Shown here: positions 1-7,233 of the stretch, piece by piece
Numbering within the stretch: position 1 is the first letter of the stretch
How the letters are laid out: every line of letters begins with the position of its first letter
Assembly: GCA_021732785.1 (NCBI GenBank)
Contig: JAKFUG010000014.1
Span: 62,001-126,000, forward strand
DNA: 64,000 nt
DNA from: Planctomycetaceae bacterium
GTDB taxonomy: Bacteria > Planctomycetota > Planctomycetia > Planctomycetales > Planctomycetaceae
Direction: 5' to 3'
The notes under the pieces: generated by a model
The model's input: only the letters and a program-made list of their open reading frames with translations
What the model was told of the DNA's origin: nothing
Database searches by the model: none
Position numbers and translations under genes: made by a program

Positions 1-495
1 GATGAAATCCGTCCGATGGGTGGCCGCGGTCCGGGTGGACCCGGTGGTGGTCCGGGTGGACAAGGTGGCCCCGGCGGCGGTGGCCCTGGCGGCGGACCCG
101 GAAACTTCGGTGGTGGTCCCGGCGGACGTGGTCCGCAAGAGGGCGGCCCCGGTGGACGGGGTGGGAATGCTCAAGGCCGTCGTCCGGAAGGCGAACGCGG
201 TCCGGGTGGACCCGGCGGTGGACCGCAAGGCCGTGGTCCGCAAGGGGAAGGTCCGGATGGACCGCCGCCGCCGCCCAATCCGGAACGGATGTTCGAGCAC
301 GCGATGGAATTCGACGCCGACAAAGATGGCAAACTCAGCAAGGACGAATTGAAGAAGTTCATCGACGACTTCGCGGCCATGCACCCCGGTCCTCCCGGCG
401 GTCCTGGTGGTCCTGGTGGTGAAGATCGCCCCGGTGCCGGTCGCGGTGGTCGTCCAGAAAGCGAACGTCCGGAACGTCCTCGCCGCCCGGAGTAA
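1..495 (+). CDS. Gly/Pro-rich EF-hand protein, C-terminal part (5' end outside window)
   Basis: The reading frame is open from base 1, so the gene probably begins upstream; an internal ATG lies at 16. About 80 residues of GGPGG-type low-complexity repeats are followed by one canonical EF-hand loop (DADKDGKLSKDE, about residue 108 on in the visible part), then another Gly/Pro/Arg-rich tail ending in RPRRPE. The loop has Asp at positions 1, 3 and 5, Gly at 6 and Glu at 12, so it should bind calcium. Proteins of this style, with Gly/Pro-rich linkers between EF-hands, are frequent in planctomycetes and usually exported, but the signal peptide would lie outside the window. Exact function is unknown. 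Two hairpins follow the stop codon. Confidence 0.75.
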   Translation, partial: DEIRPMGGRGPGGPGGGPGGQGGPGGGGPGGGPGNFGGGPGGRGPQEGGPGGRGGNAQGRRPEGERGPGGPGGGPQGRGPQGEGPDGPPPPPNPERMFEHAMEFDADKDGKLSKDELKKFIDDFAAMHPGPPGGPGGPGGEDRPGAGRGGRPESERPERPRRPE

Positions 496-560
496 CCGGG
501 TGGACGTCTTCGCCCTGCGTTCGGAACTCACCCCGTGACCGCGCGGGTTGCCACAACCGA

Positions 561-592
561 GCCTCCCGGCTGCGAGGAAGCAGCCGGGAGGC
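561..592 (+). terminator. Perfect 13-bp hairpin downstream of the EF-hand gene
   Basis: The arms 561-573 and 580-592 are exact reverse complements (GC-rich, gcctcccggctgc) around a 6-nt loop. It lies 66 bp after the stop of the EF-hand gene. There is no T-run after it, so it may be an attenuator or a 3' stabilising hairpin rather than a classical intrinsic terminator. Confidence 0.5.
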
Positions 593-618
593 GACGCAAC
601 CTTGACGTGCAAGACGGC

Positions 619-660
619 CCCCTTCACGATACACCCAACCTGGGTGACATCGTGAAGGGG
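619..660 (+). promoter_or_regulatory. Two-part 18-bp hairpin covering the Shine-Dalgarno of the next gene
   Basis: The outer stem is 619-630 with 649-660 (12 bp, perfect); the inner stem is 632-637 with 641-646 (6 bp) around a 3-nt loop. The 3' arm ends in gaagggg (654-660), the only good ribosome-binding sequence for the TTG start at 668, with 7 nt of spacing. A short cttttg follows. It could be a terminator for upstream transcription or a translational control element; the sequence does not decide between these. Confidence 0.5.
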
Positions 661-667
661 CTTTTGC

Positions 668-1648
668 TTGAACGGCGTGCGGTTCGCGATTCTCGGCTGC
701 GGCCGCATGGGGCGACATCACAGCGAGCAACTGCTCGCAGACGGCCGCGGACACGTCACGGCGTTGTTCGATGCACATCGCTCGGCGGCCGTCGGATTGC
801 AGCAATCGCTTTGGCCGGAAGCGCGAGTCTCGGACACGTTCGCGGATCTCATCATCCGCAACGACATCGACGCGGCGATCATCTGCACGCCGACCGCAGA
901 ACATTTCCATCAGGCGACCGAATGTCTGCATCTCGGCTGGCATCTTCTGTGCGAAAAGCCTCTCGCCGCGACCCGCAGTGAAATCCTCGCGCTCATGGCC
1001 GCCGGAGAACGGGCGACCGCACGCAAGCAGGCATTCTCGCTCGGTTACCAGCGCCGGCATACCGCGCTGTATCGCACGCTGCGGCGGGAGGTTCAATCGG
1101 GAAAATGGGGGCGGATTCGGGCGATCGTGTCCCACAATGTCGAAAACTGGCAGCCGACCATCCCCGGCACCTGGCGCGATGATCCGCAGCAGAACCCCGG
1201 CGGCTTTCTGACCGATGCGGGCAGCCACAAACTCGATCAATTGTTTTATGTCACCGGCCTGCAACCACGCGAAGTTTTTGCCCGCAGCCAGACCTGTGGC
1301 AGCCATGTCGAAATCGTGACGAGCGCTTCGGCCCTGCTGGAAAATGATGTGACGGCCACGATCGATTTCATCGGACACGCGCAGTATCTCGGCGAAGATC
1401 TCGCGATTCACTGCGAACGCGCCGACCTGATGATCCGACACGGCGAATTGTGGATCGGCCGCAACGGAACAAGAGAACGCCTGCCGGTCGACGAACCCGA
1501 TTCCAACCCGGTGGCAAGTTTGCTCGACACCATTCTGAACGGCACCGAAGACCGCTCGCCGCCGTCCGCCGCCCTGCCCGTCTACGATTTAACACAAGCG
1601 ATGTTGCAATCGAGCCGCGAGAAAAAGCTCGTGATGATCGATGAGTGA
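668..1648 (+). CDS. Gfo/Idh/MocA-family NAD(P)-dependent oxidoreductase
   Basis: This 326-residue protein has the family's N-terminal Rossmann fold with the dinucleotide motif GCGRMG near residue 10, the downstream ECLHLGWHLLCEKPLA segment carrying the conserved EKP, and a C-terminal alpha/beta domain with the GGFLTDAGSHKLDQ stretch that includes the usual active-site His. It should be a cytoplasmic sugar or sugar-derivative dehydrogenase; the substrate cannot be told. No Tat or Sec signal is seen, unlike the family member at 32098. The start is TTG at 668, chosen because it places the Rossmann motif correctly and has a gaagggg Shine-Dalgarno 7 nt upstream; GTG at 677 is an alternative. That ribosome-binding sequence lies inside a stable hairpin (619-660), so translation may be conditional. 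Confidence 0.85.
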   Translation: MNGVRFAILGCGRMGRHHSEQLLADGRGHVTALFDAHRSAAVGLQQSLWPEARVSDTFADLIIRNDIDAAIICTPTAEHFHQATECLHLGWHLLCEKPLAATRSEILALMAAGERATARKQAFSLGYQRRHTALYRTLRREVQSGKWGRIRAIVSHNVENWQPTIPGTWRDDPQQNPGGFLTDAGSHKLDQLFYVTGLQPREVFARSQTCGSHVEIVTSASALLENDVTATIDFIGHAQYLGEDLAIHCERADLMIRHGELWIGRNGTRERLPVDEPDSNPVASLLDTILNGTEDRSPPSAALPVYDLTQAMLQSSREKKLVMIDE

Positions 1649-1678
1649 TGAGACGGAATGAAACCACCTCATCACTCA
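1642..1678. terminator. Candidate bidirectional terminator between convergent genes
   Basis: The arms 1642-1652 and 1668-1678 (tgagtgatgag and its complement) form an 11-bp stem with a 15-nt loop. It overlaps the stop codon of the oxidoreductase and lies 30 bp before the end of the convergent lactonase-like gene. There is no strong T-run. Confidence 0.4.
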
Positions 1679-1707
1679 CCATTCAGCGATCATCACTCTT
1701 GCCCGGG

Positions 1708-2853
1708 TCAGGTAATGTGCGCACCGCGGGCTTCGACATACACGGCATAGACCGATGTGCTGGCCGTCATGAAGAGACGGTTCCGCTTGGTGCCGCCGAA
1801 GCAGACGTTGCTGCAAATCTCCGGCAGCTTGATTTGACCGATGCGCACGCCTTCGTTCGGTTCAAAAACGTGAACACCATCGTAACCATCGCCCACCCAT
1901 CCGGCACTCGCCCAAATGTTGCCATCGACATCGCAACGGATGCCATCCGCAAACCCGGCTTTTTCTGTCTCGCCATGCCCATCGTTGAAAGTCAATTTCA
2001 TCGACGCGAACTCTTTACCTTTCGCCAGTTTCTTCTCTTCGACGATGTCCCACACTTTGATGTTCTTCGGTGCTTCGTCGTAGTGTGATGCCCCGGTGTC
2101 GGCGACGTAGAGCTTTTTGTAGTCCGGCGAGAAGCAGAGGCCGTTCGGCTTGAAAATTTCGTCGGTCACTTTTTCGATTTTCAGCGTCTTGCCGTCAATG
2201 CGGTAGACGGCTTCCTTCTGGTAGGGCTGCTTGGAATTGTTCGCGGCTTTCTCCCCTTCGTAGTTCATCAAGCTGCCATAGCCCGGATCGGTGAACCAGA
2301 TGTCTCCGTTCGGATGGACGGCCCCGTCGTTGGGCGCGTTGAACGGTTTTCCGTCGAACTTGTCGGCGAGGACGGTGATGCTGCCGTCGTATTCGTAACG
2401 GACGACGCGGCGGTTGCCGTGTTCGAAGGAGATTTGCCGTCCCTGAAAATCGAACGTGTTGCCATTGCTGTTGCCGGCGGGGTGACGGAACGTGCTGACG
2501 TGGCCGTCTTCTTCGAGCCACCGATGCTGCACGTTATTGGGGATATCGCTCCAGAGCAGATATTTCCCGACGCCATTCCAGGCCGGACCTTCCGCCCACA
2601 GCATTTCGTTGCTGTGATAAATGCGCTGAATCGGCGTGTTTCCGATGGCGTATTTCTTGAACCGCGGGTCGAGAGTGACAATGTCGGGGTCGGGATAGCG
2701 CACGGGTTGGCTGAAGGGACCGTAATCGCGCGCTAAGGCGGACATGGCACTCATGCCGATGGCACCGGCAGCGGCGGAAAGAAACGAACGGCGGGGGATC
2801 GAAATCGACGACTGTGGTTCACTCGCTGACGGAACGGTTTGCAGTACGGACAT
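1708..2853 (-). CDS. Tat-exported SMP-30/gluconolactonase-like beta-propeller protein
   Basis: The 381-residue product starts with a twin-arginine signal (PRRSFLSAAAGAIG, about residues 20-33) and continues as an SMP-30/gluconolactonase/LRE-like six-bladed propeller. Recognisable family segments are AEGPAWNG, GNSNGNTFDFQGR, FNAPNDGAVHPNGDIWFTDP, FKPNGLCFSPDYKKLYVADT and ADGIRCDVDGNIWAS, which hold the Glu, Asn and Asp metal ligands of the family. The likely role is periplasmic hydrolysis of a sugar lactone or related ester. The ATG at 2853 is preceded by GAGGAG with about 6 nt spacing. It is divergent from the sigma54 activator and convergent with the cytoplasmic oxidoreductase. Substrate specificity is not deducible. 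Confidence 0.88.
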   Translation of the reverse strand: MSVLQTVPSASEPQSSISIPRRSFLSAAAGAIGMSAMSALARDYGPFSQPVRYPDPDIVTLDPRFKKYAIGNTPIQRIYHSNEMLWAEGPAWNGVGKYLLWSDIPNNVQHRWLEEDGHVSTFRHPAGNSNGNTFDFQGRQISFEHGNRRVVRYEYDGSITVLADKFDGKPFNAPNDGAVHPNGDIWFTDPGYGSLMNYEGEKAANNSKQPYQKEAVYRIDGKTLKIEKVTDEIFKPNGLCFSPDYKKLYVADTGASHYDEAPKNIKVWDIVEEKKLAKGKEFASMKLTFNDGHGETEKAGFADGIRCDVDGNIWASAGWVGDGYDGVHVFEPNEGVRIGQIKLPEICSNVCFGGTKRNRLFMTASTSVYAVYVEARGAHIT

Positions 2854-3277
2854 GGTGGCTCCTCAAGATCGCGAATCCGGAACGCTTCCCCGGTGAAAGA
2901 AGAGAGTGACGCGGGGATGCACACGGTATCACACCGAGAGCGGCTGGAAAACGCATCTGAAGGAGTCGATTTCACTTCTGGCCCTCTCGAAAACAGGGTG
3001 CAACCACCCGTTTTAATGGGTAGAAACCATTGCATTCATGTCTTGGACAGCATTTTTGGCACCCAAGATGCAGCGTAGTCGGAGGGTCGGCGTTGAGGCA
3101 GGCGGCGTGCGCGTTTTTTGTGCATGTTGCCCGGGTTTGTGCCCGCTTAATTGGCAGGACATCGCGAGGGTCTGGTTGAGACCCTTGCTTGCTGATAGAA
3201 TTCTGTGGCGGTTGTCAGAAGAAACTGAGTAAACTGCTGATGAGTGCCGCAGTCGATTTGATCGGAGACGAATTGCC
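2854..3277. other. 424-bp divergent intergenic region
   Basis: This region separates the lactonase-like gene (minus) from the sigma54 activator (plus). I see no convincing small gene or RNA. It contains a candidate -24/-12 element at 3056-3072 and, near 3105-3125, a T-rich patch. It must hold promoters for both flanking genes. Confidence 0.5.
3056..3072 (+). promoter_or_regulatory. Candidate sigma54 (-24/-12) promoter
   Basis: The sequence ttggcacccaagatgca has TGGCAC at the -24 element and ATGC where TTGC is expected; the GG and GC dinucleotides are separated by exactly 10 nt, as the family requires. It lies about 205 bp upstream of a gene for a sigma54-dependent activator, which suggests autoregulation. 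One mismatch in the -12 box and the single occurrence make this tentative. Confidence 0.35.
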
Positions 3278-4390
3278 GTGCAGACAAGGACGCTGCCCCC
3301 GCCATCCGTGCGAGACACCATGACTTCGCCTGCGCACGCTGCGACCTCGGCTCGAACCGGTTCCCAGATTCTCGATGGGATGATCGGGCACGCACCGGCG
3401 ATGGCGGAAGTCTACCGCTTGACGCACCAGGTCGCGGCCACCCCGGCCACGGTGTTGCTGCTTGGTGAAACCGGTACGGGTAAAGAACTTGTGGCCCGCG
3501 CGCTCCACGAGCTAAGCACCCGCAGTTCCGGACCGTTCATTCGCGTCAACTGCGGGGCGCTCAGCGAGAGCTTGCTCGAAAGTGAACTCTTCGGCCACGT
3601 GAAAGGGGCGTTCACCAACGCCTTTGAAAATCGCACGGGCCGGTTCGAAGCCGCACACGGCGGCACAATTTTCCTCGACGAAATCAATTCGATGAGTTTC
3701 ACGCTGCAAGTGAAACTGCTACGGGTACTGCAGGAGCAGGAATTCGAGCGCGTCGGTGATTCCAAAACCATTCGGGTCGATTGCCGGATTGTGGCCGCCA
3801 CGAACCGCGACCTGACCGATGAAATCGAAGCCGGGCGCTTTCGGGAAGACTTGTACTATCGGCTCAATGTGGTGCCGATTTATCTGCCGCCATTACGGGA
3901 GCGTGTCGACGACATTCCGCTGCTCGTTCAATACTTCACGAAGCGTTACGCCGCGGCGATGGGACGCACGATCCCCAAAATTTCCGACGACGTTTTCACG
4001 CTGCTGAAATCGTATGCCTGGCCGGGGAATGTTCGCGAGTTGCAGAATTATGTCGAACGTTCGCTGGTTCTGTGTTCCAACGAACTGATCACTCCCGATC
4101 TCTACCCGCCGCATACCCGCGGGTTGGCTCCGATTCGGTTGGGGCGAGCCAAGGGAGGATCGCTGCAAACGATGTGCAGCGAACTCGTCACCCTCGGCAT
4201 CACCGAAGCGGGCGAAGATTCATCCGAAGTTCACGAACGCGTGGTCTCGCTGGTGGAACGCGAGTTGATTCTGCAAGTGCTTCGCACGTGCCAGGGCATC
4301 CAGACCAAAGCCGCCACGCGCCTGGGGATTAATCGCAACACGCTGCACAAGAAAATCGAGGACTATCACCTCGAAGGCGAAGCCCGGTAA
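3278..4390 (+). CDS. Sigma54-dependent transcriptional activator without receiver domain
   Basis: The 370-residue protein consists of a roughly 35-residue N-terminal segment, an AAA+ sigma54-interaction domain and a Fis-type HTH ([15 protein letters not shown]-like region near the C-terminus). Walker A is GETGTGKE at residues 63-70, and Walker B is GGTIFLDEI. The arginine-finger region [10 protein letters not shown] and sensor [10 protein letters not shown] are intact. The sigma54-contacting loop, normally GAFTGA, is GAFTNA at residues 110-115. There is no phosphoacceptor, GAF or PAS domain, so activity must be controlled by a partner or by expression level, as in PspF-like activators. GTG at 3278 has a GGAGA Shine-Dalgarno 9 nt away; ATG at 3320 is the alternative. 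No obvious target is adjacent apart from the candidate -24/-12 site upstream of the gene itself. Confidence 0.9.
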   Translation: MQTRTLPPPSVRDTMTSPAHAATSARTGSQILDGMIGHAPAMAEVYRLTHQVAATPATVLLLGETGTGKELVARALHELSTRSSGPFIRVNCGALSESLLESELFGHVKGAFTNAFENRTGRFEAAHGGTIFLDEINSMSFTLQVKLLRVLQEQEFERVGDSKTIRVDCRIVAATNRDLTDEIEAGRFREDLYYRLNVVPIYLPPLRERVDDIPLLVQYFTKRYAAAMGRTIPKISDDVFTLLKSYAWPGNVRELQNYVERSLVLCSNELITPDLYPPHTRGLAPIRLGRAKGGSLQTMCSELVTLGITEAGEDSSEVHERVVSLVERELILQVLRTCQGIQTKAATRLGINRNTLHKKIEDYHLEGEAR

Positions 4391-4435
4391 CGCGGCTCAC
4401 CACGACATCGATTGACATCGCTTCGGTCTCACCGA

Positions 4436-5476
4436 ATGATGAACTCGATGGAGATCTTAAGGTACAAACGAATTGGATTTGCTGCCTTCGCGGCGATTCT
4501 TTTCGTGTTCCCGGCCTATACCCTGTTTATTCGGCGAACGCATCCTTCAAGCCCGCCCCCGGACGGTGCTGCGCCACAACCGGCCGTGATCAGTCCAAAA
4601 CCGAATTTGATCAAGATTACGCCATCGCTCTCTCCGATCGAGCCATTTCAACAGCAGAGAGACCGGCTCATCGCGATCCACCGCCCCATGGAACCACTGC
4701 AACCGGGAGACTGGTTGGAGTCACACAGGGAGGCCGGACAATCGTTTGACAAATATTGGGGAACGGAACGAAAACCGCGAGTGGATGCCCATCGTCGCCT
4801 CTTGGTTGTTCCCATCGGTGATACCGACATCTTCCAACTTGAGATTATGCAGCGAGCTGCGGAGTATCTCAGCGCCAATTTTGGCTTGCCGGTCGAAATT
4901 CTCGATGTAGTCGATGTGACGGAGTTCCCAGCGGAAGCCCGACGGGAAACATCGTTAGGGTACGGTGAGCAATTGCTGACTCGGTACATTCTCGATCATA
5001 TTCTCCCGCCGCGACGTTCCAACGATGCTCTCGCCGTCCTCGGCATGACTACACGCGATCTGTGGCCCGGTAAAGGATGGAATTTCGTCTTCGGCCAAGC
5101 GTCGCTGTCGAATCGCGTTGGCGTCTGGTCGCTTGCGCGTTACGGTGACCCCTCGAGGGATGAGGCTACCTATCGGCTGGCACTGGAACGGACGATCAAA
5201 GTCGCGTTGCATGAAACCGGCCACATGATCGGCATTCCGCACTGCACGGCTTACATGTGCTGCATGAACGGCAGCAACCATCTTGGTGAAACAGACCGTC
5301 AGCCCATCGAATTCTGCCCCGAGTGTCAGGCGAAAATCTGGTGGGCGTGCCGGTACGATCCGGTTGCTCGCCTCAATCGCCTCGCGGAACTCGCTCGCGC
5401 TGACGGGTTGCAAGACGCCGCAGAATTCTGGGACGCAGAAGCGATATTGCTGCAAGAGAACGCTGCCACTCGGTGA
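4436..5476 (+). CDS. Membrane-anchored archaemetzincin-type zinc metalloprotease
   Basis: The 346-residue product has an N-terminal membrane segment (about residues 12-32, rich in A, F and I) followed by a Pro-rich linker and a metzincin domain. The zinc site HETGHMIGIPHC is at residues 259-270 and is followed by C-x4-C-x-M and then CPEC, which together match the archaemetzincin signature HExxHxxGxxxC...CxxC with four Cys for a second, structural zinc. The spacing from the Met-turn to CPEC is 16 residues, against 17 in the usual pattern. Archaemetzincins are known from archaea and vertebrates (AMZ1/2) as soluble aminopeptidase-like enzymes, so the anchor is notable. ATG at 4436 is chosen over TTG at 4412; neither has a strong ribosome-binding site. 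Physiological substrate is unknown. Confidence 0.85.
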   Translation: MMNSMEILRYKRIGFAAFAAILFVFPAYTLFIRRTHPSSPPPDGAAPQPAVISPKPNLIKITPSLSPIEPFQQQRDRLIAIHRPMEPLQPGDWLESHREAGQSFDKYWGTERKPRVDAHRRLLVVPIGDTDIFQLEIMQRAAEYLSANFGLPVEILDVVDVTEFPAEARRETSLGYGEQLLTRYILDHILPPRRSNDALAVLGMTTRDLWPGKGWNFVFGQASLSNRVGVWSLARYGDPSRDEATYRLALERTIKVALHETGHMIGIPHCTAYMCCMNGSNHLGETDRQPIEFCPECQAKIWWACRYDPVARLNRLAELARADGLQDAAEFWDAEAILLQENAATR

Positions 5477-5530
5477 ATCCAAAAAGGGCGGATCCTTGGC
5501 GAGCGTCCGCCTATCTGGCACCATACGGGC

Positions 5531-5767
5531 ATGGACACGCCGCACGACGAACCGATGGCCCCGCCGCGGGATAAGCTCACGCTCGACCAATACCTCAAGC
5601 GCGAGGGCTGGACCGGCACGGGCGGGCAGGCCAAGTATGTGATTCAGGAAGGGATGGTCCGCCTGAACGGTGTCGTCGAAACACGGCGTCGGAAGCAACT
5701 CGCCGTCGGGGATCTCATCGAGTTTGAAACCTACCGTGCGACCGTCAAGGACGCGGATTTCACGTAG
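5531..5767 (+). CDS. S4-domain RNA-binding protein (YaaA/YbcJ type)
   Basis: This 78-residue protein is a stand-alone S4 domain: TLDQYLKREGW...GGQAKYVIQEGMVRLNGVVETRRRKQLAVGD fits the family with the K-x-V-x2-G-x-V-x-(V/L)-NG core and R-x-R-K-L-x-x-GD end. Such proteins bind structured RNA, probably rRNA; in Firmicutes the relative YaaA is linked to ribosome assembly. It starts 54 bp after the metalloprotease gene and ends 59 bp before the sulfatase, so it could be co-transcribed with either. Confidence 0.85.
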   Translation: MDTPHDEPMAPPRDKLTLDQYLKREGWTGTGGQAKYVIQEGMVRLNGVVETRRRKQLAVGDLIEFETYRATVKDADFT

Positions 5768-5826
5768 CGGTATTGGTTTTCCTGCGCCCCGAAACCATCC
5801 AACGAACATCATCAGGAACCAAACCG

Positions 5827-7233
5827 ATGAGCAGGGAGACTGCCCGGGTCTTCGCCGCGCTTCTTTGTCTGGGGATGATCCTTCCCGTTCGACTTGAGTC
5901 GACCGAGACACCGAATGTCGTCATCATTTTTGCGGATGACATGGGTTATGCCGACGCTCATTGCTTCGGCGGAAAAGAGGGGCTCACCCCGCATCTCGAT
6001 CAGATGGCGAAAGAAGGCCGCAAACTGACGAGTTTTTATGTCGCGCAGGCGGTCTGTTCGGCTTCACGAACCGCCTTACTCACCGGTTGTTATCCGAATC
6101 GCGTGGGCATTCTCGGGGCGCTGGGACCGCAGTCGAAAAACGGCATCCACGATGACGAAATGACCATCGCGGAAGTCCTCAAACCGCGCGGTTATGCCAC
6201 CGCCATCTTTGGGAAATGGCATCTCGGACATTGGCCGCAGTTCCTGCCGACGCGACATGGCTTCGATCATTATTTCGGCTTGCCGTACTCGAACGACATG
6301 TGGCCGAAGCATCCCACCGCGAAGTTTCCGGATCTACCATTGATCGAGCGTGATCGGACAGTCGAATTCAATCCCGACCAGACGTTTCTGACCACGTGGT
6401 ACACCCAGCGGGCCGTGCAGTTTATCGAAGCCTCGCGCGACAGGCCCTTCTTCCTGTATCTGCCGCATGCGATGCCGCATGTGCCGTTGTTTGTCTCGGA
6501 GCGTCAGCGCGGCCGAAGCGGGCACGGCGCGTATGCCGAGGTGATTGCGGAAATCGACTGGTCCGTGGGGCAGGTTCTGGAATCATTGAAACGCTGCGGG
6601 ATTGATGATCGCACGCTGGTCATCTTCACATCCGACAACGGACCGTGGCTGTCTTATGGCAATCACGGTGGTTCCGCCAAACCGTTGCGGGAAGGCAAAG
6701 GAACCGCATGGGACGGCGGCGTCCGTGTCCCCTTCATCGCCCGCTGGCCCGGCAAGATTCCCGCGGGAACCGAGACCGCGGCGTTGGCGGCAACCATCGA
6801 CATGCTCCCCACGGTCGCGAAACTGGCGGGAGCCGATCTGCCGTCGCAGCGGATTGATGGTGTCGATATTGGTTCGGTGTTGATGTCGCCGACGCCGGTA
6901 ACATCCCCGCGCGAGAATTACTATTTCTATTGGGGACAGGAATTGCATGCCGTCCGCAGCGGACCGTGGAAGCTGCATCTGCCGCATCCCTACATTACCG
7001 TTCCGGAACCGGGTCGCGACGGTCAACCGGGGAAGGTCGTGGGCGTGAAGACCGAACAGGCGCTGTACAATCTCGACGACGACATCGGCGAAGAGAAGGA
7101 CGTTGCCGCGCAGAATCCCGATATCGTTCAACGGCTCACTCAATTGGCGGAAACGGCGCGGGCCGATCTCGGCGACGCGCTGCAGAAACGAAAGGCAACG
7201 AATGTACGACCGGCCGGACAATTCGTTCCGTAA
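5827..7233 (+). CDS. Secreted FGly-dependent sulfatase (arylsulfatase family)
   Basis: From ATG 5827 the product is 468 residues: a Sec signal (RVFAALLCLGMILPV) followed by the alkaline-phosphatase-fold sulfatase domain. PNVVIIFADDMGYADAHCFGG supplies the two metal-binding Asp residues, and CSASRTALLTG (Cys77) matches the C-x-A/P-S-R formylglycine motif. GKWHLGHWPQFLPTRHGFDHYFGLPYSND and FTSDNGPW are the usual family blocks. Cys77 needs conversion by formylglycine-generating enzyme or an anaerobic maturase; no such gene is in the window. The expected role is periplasmic desulfation of a polysaccharide, a common planctomycete trait. TTG at 5773 is a poorer, upstream start. The next gene's frame overlaps its 3' end. 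Confidence 0.9.
   Translation: MSRETARVFAALLCLGMILPVRLESTETPNVVIIFADDMGYADAHCFGGKEGLTPHLDQMAKEGRKLTSFYVAQAVCSASRTALLTGCYPNRVGILGALGPQSKNGIHDDEMTIAEVLKPRGYATAIFGKWHLGHWPQFLPTRHGFDHYFGLPYSNDMWPKHPTAKFPDLPLIERDRTVEFNPDQTFLTTWYTQRAVQFIEASRDRPFFLYLPHAMPHVPLFVSERQRGRSGHGAYAEVIAEIDWSVGQVLESLKRCGIDDRTLVIFTSDNGPWLSYGNHGGSAKPLREGKGTAWDGGVRVPFIARWPGKIPAGTETAALAATIDMLPTVAKLAGADLPSQRIDGVDIGSVLMSPTPVTSPRENYYFYWGQELHAVRSGPWKLHLPHPYITVPEPGRDGQPGKVVGVKTEQALYNLDDDIGEEKDVAAQNPDIVQRLTQLAETARADLGDALQKRKATNVRPAGQFVP

Noticed and set aside
359-1441. Long minus-strand frame opposite the oxidoreductase
   Set aside because: It is rich in Arg, Gly and Ala, lacks a domain pattern and lies antisense to a well-supported gene; it is a GC-rich shadow frame.
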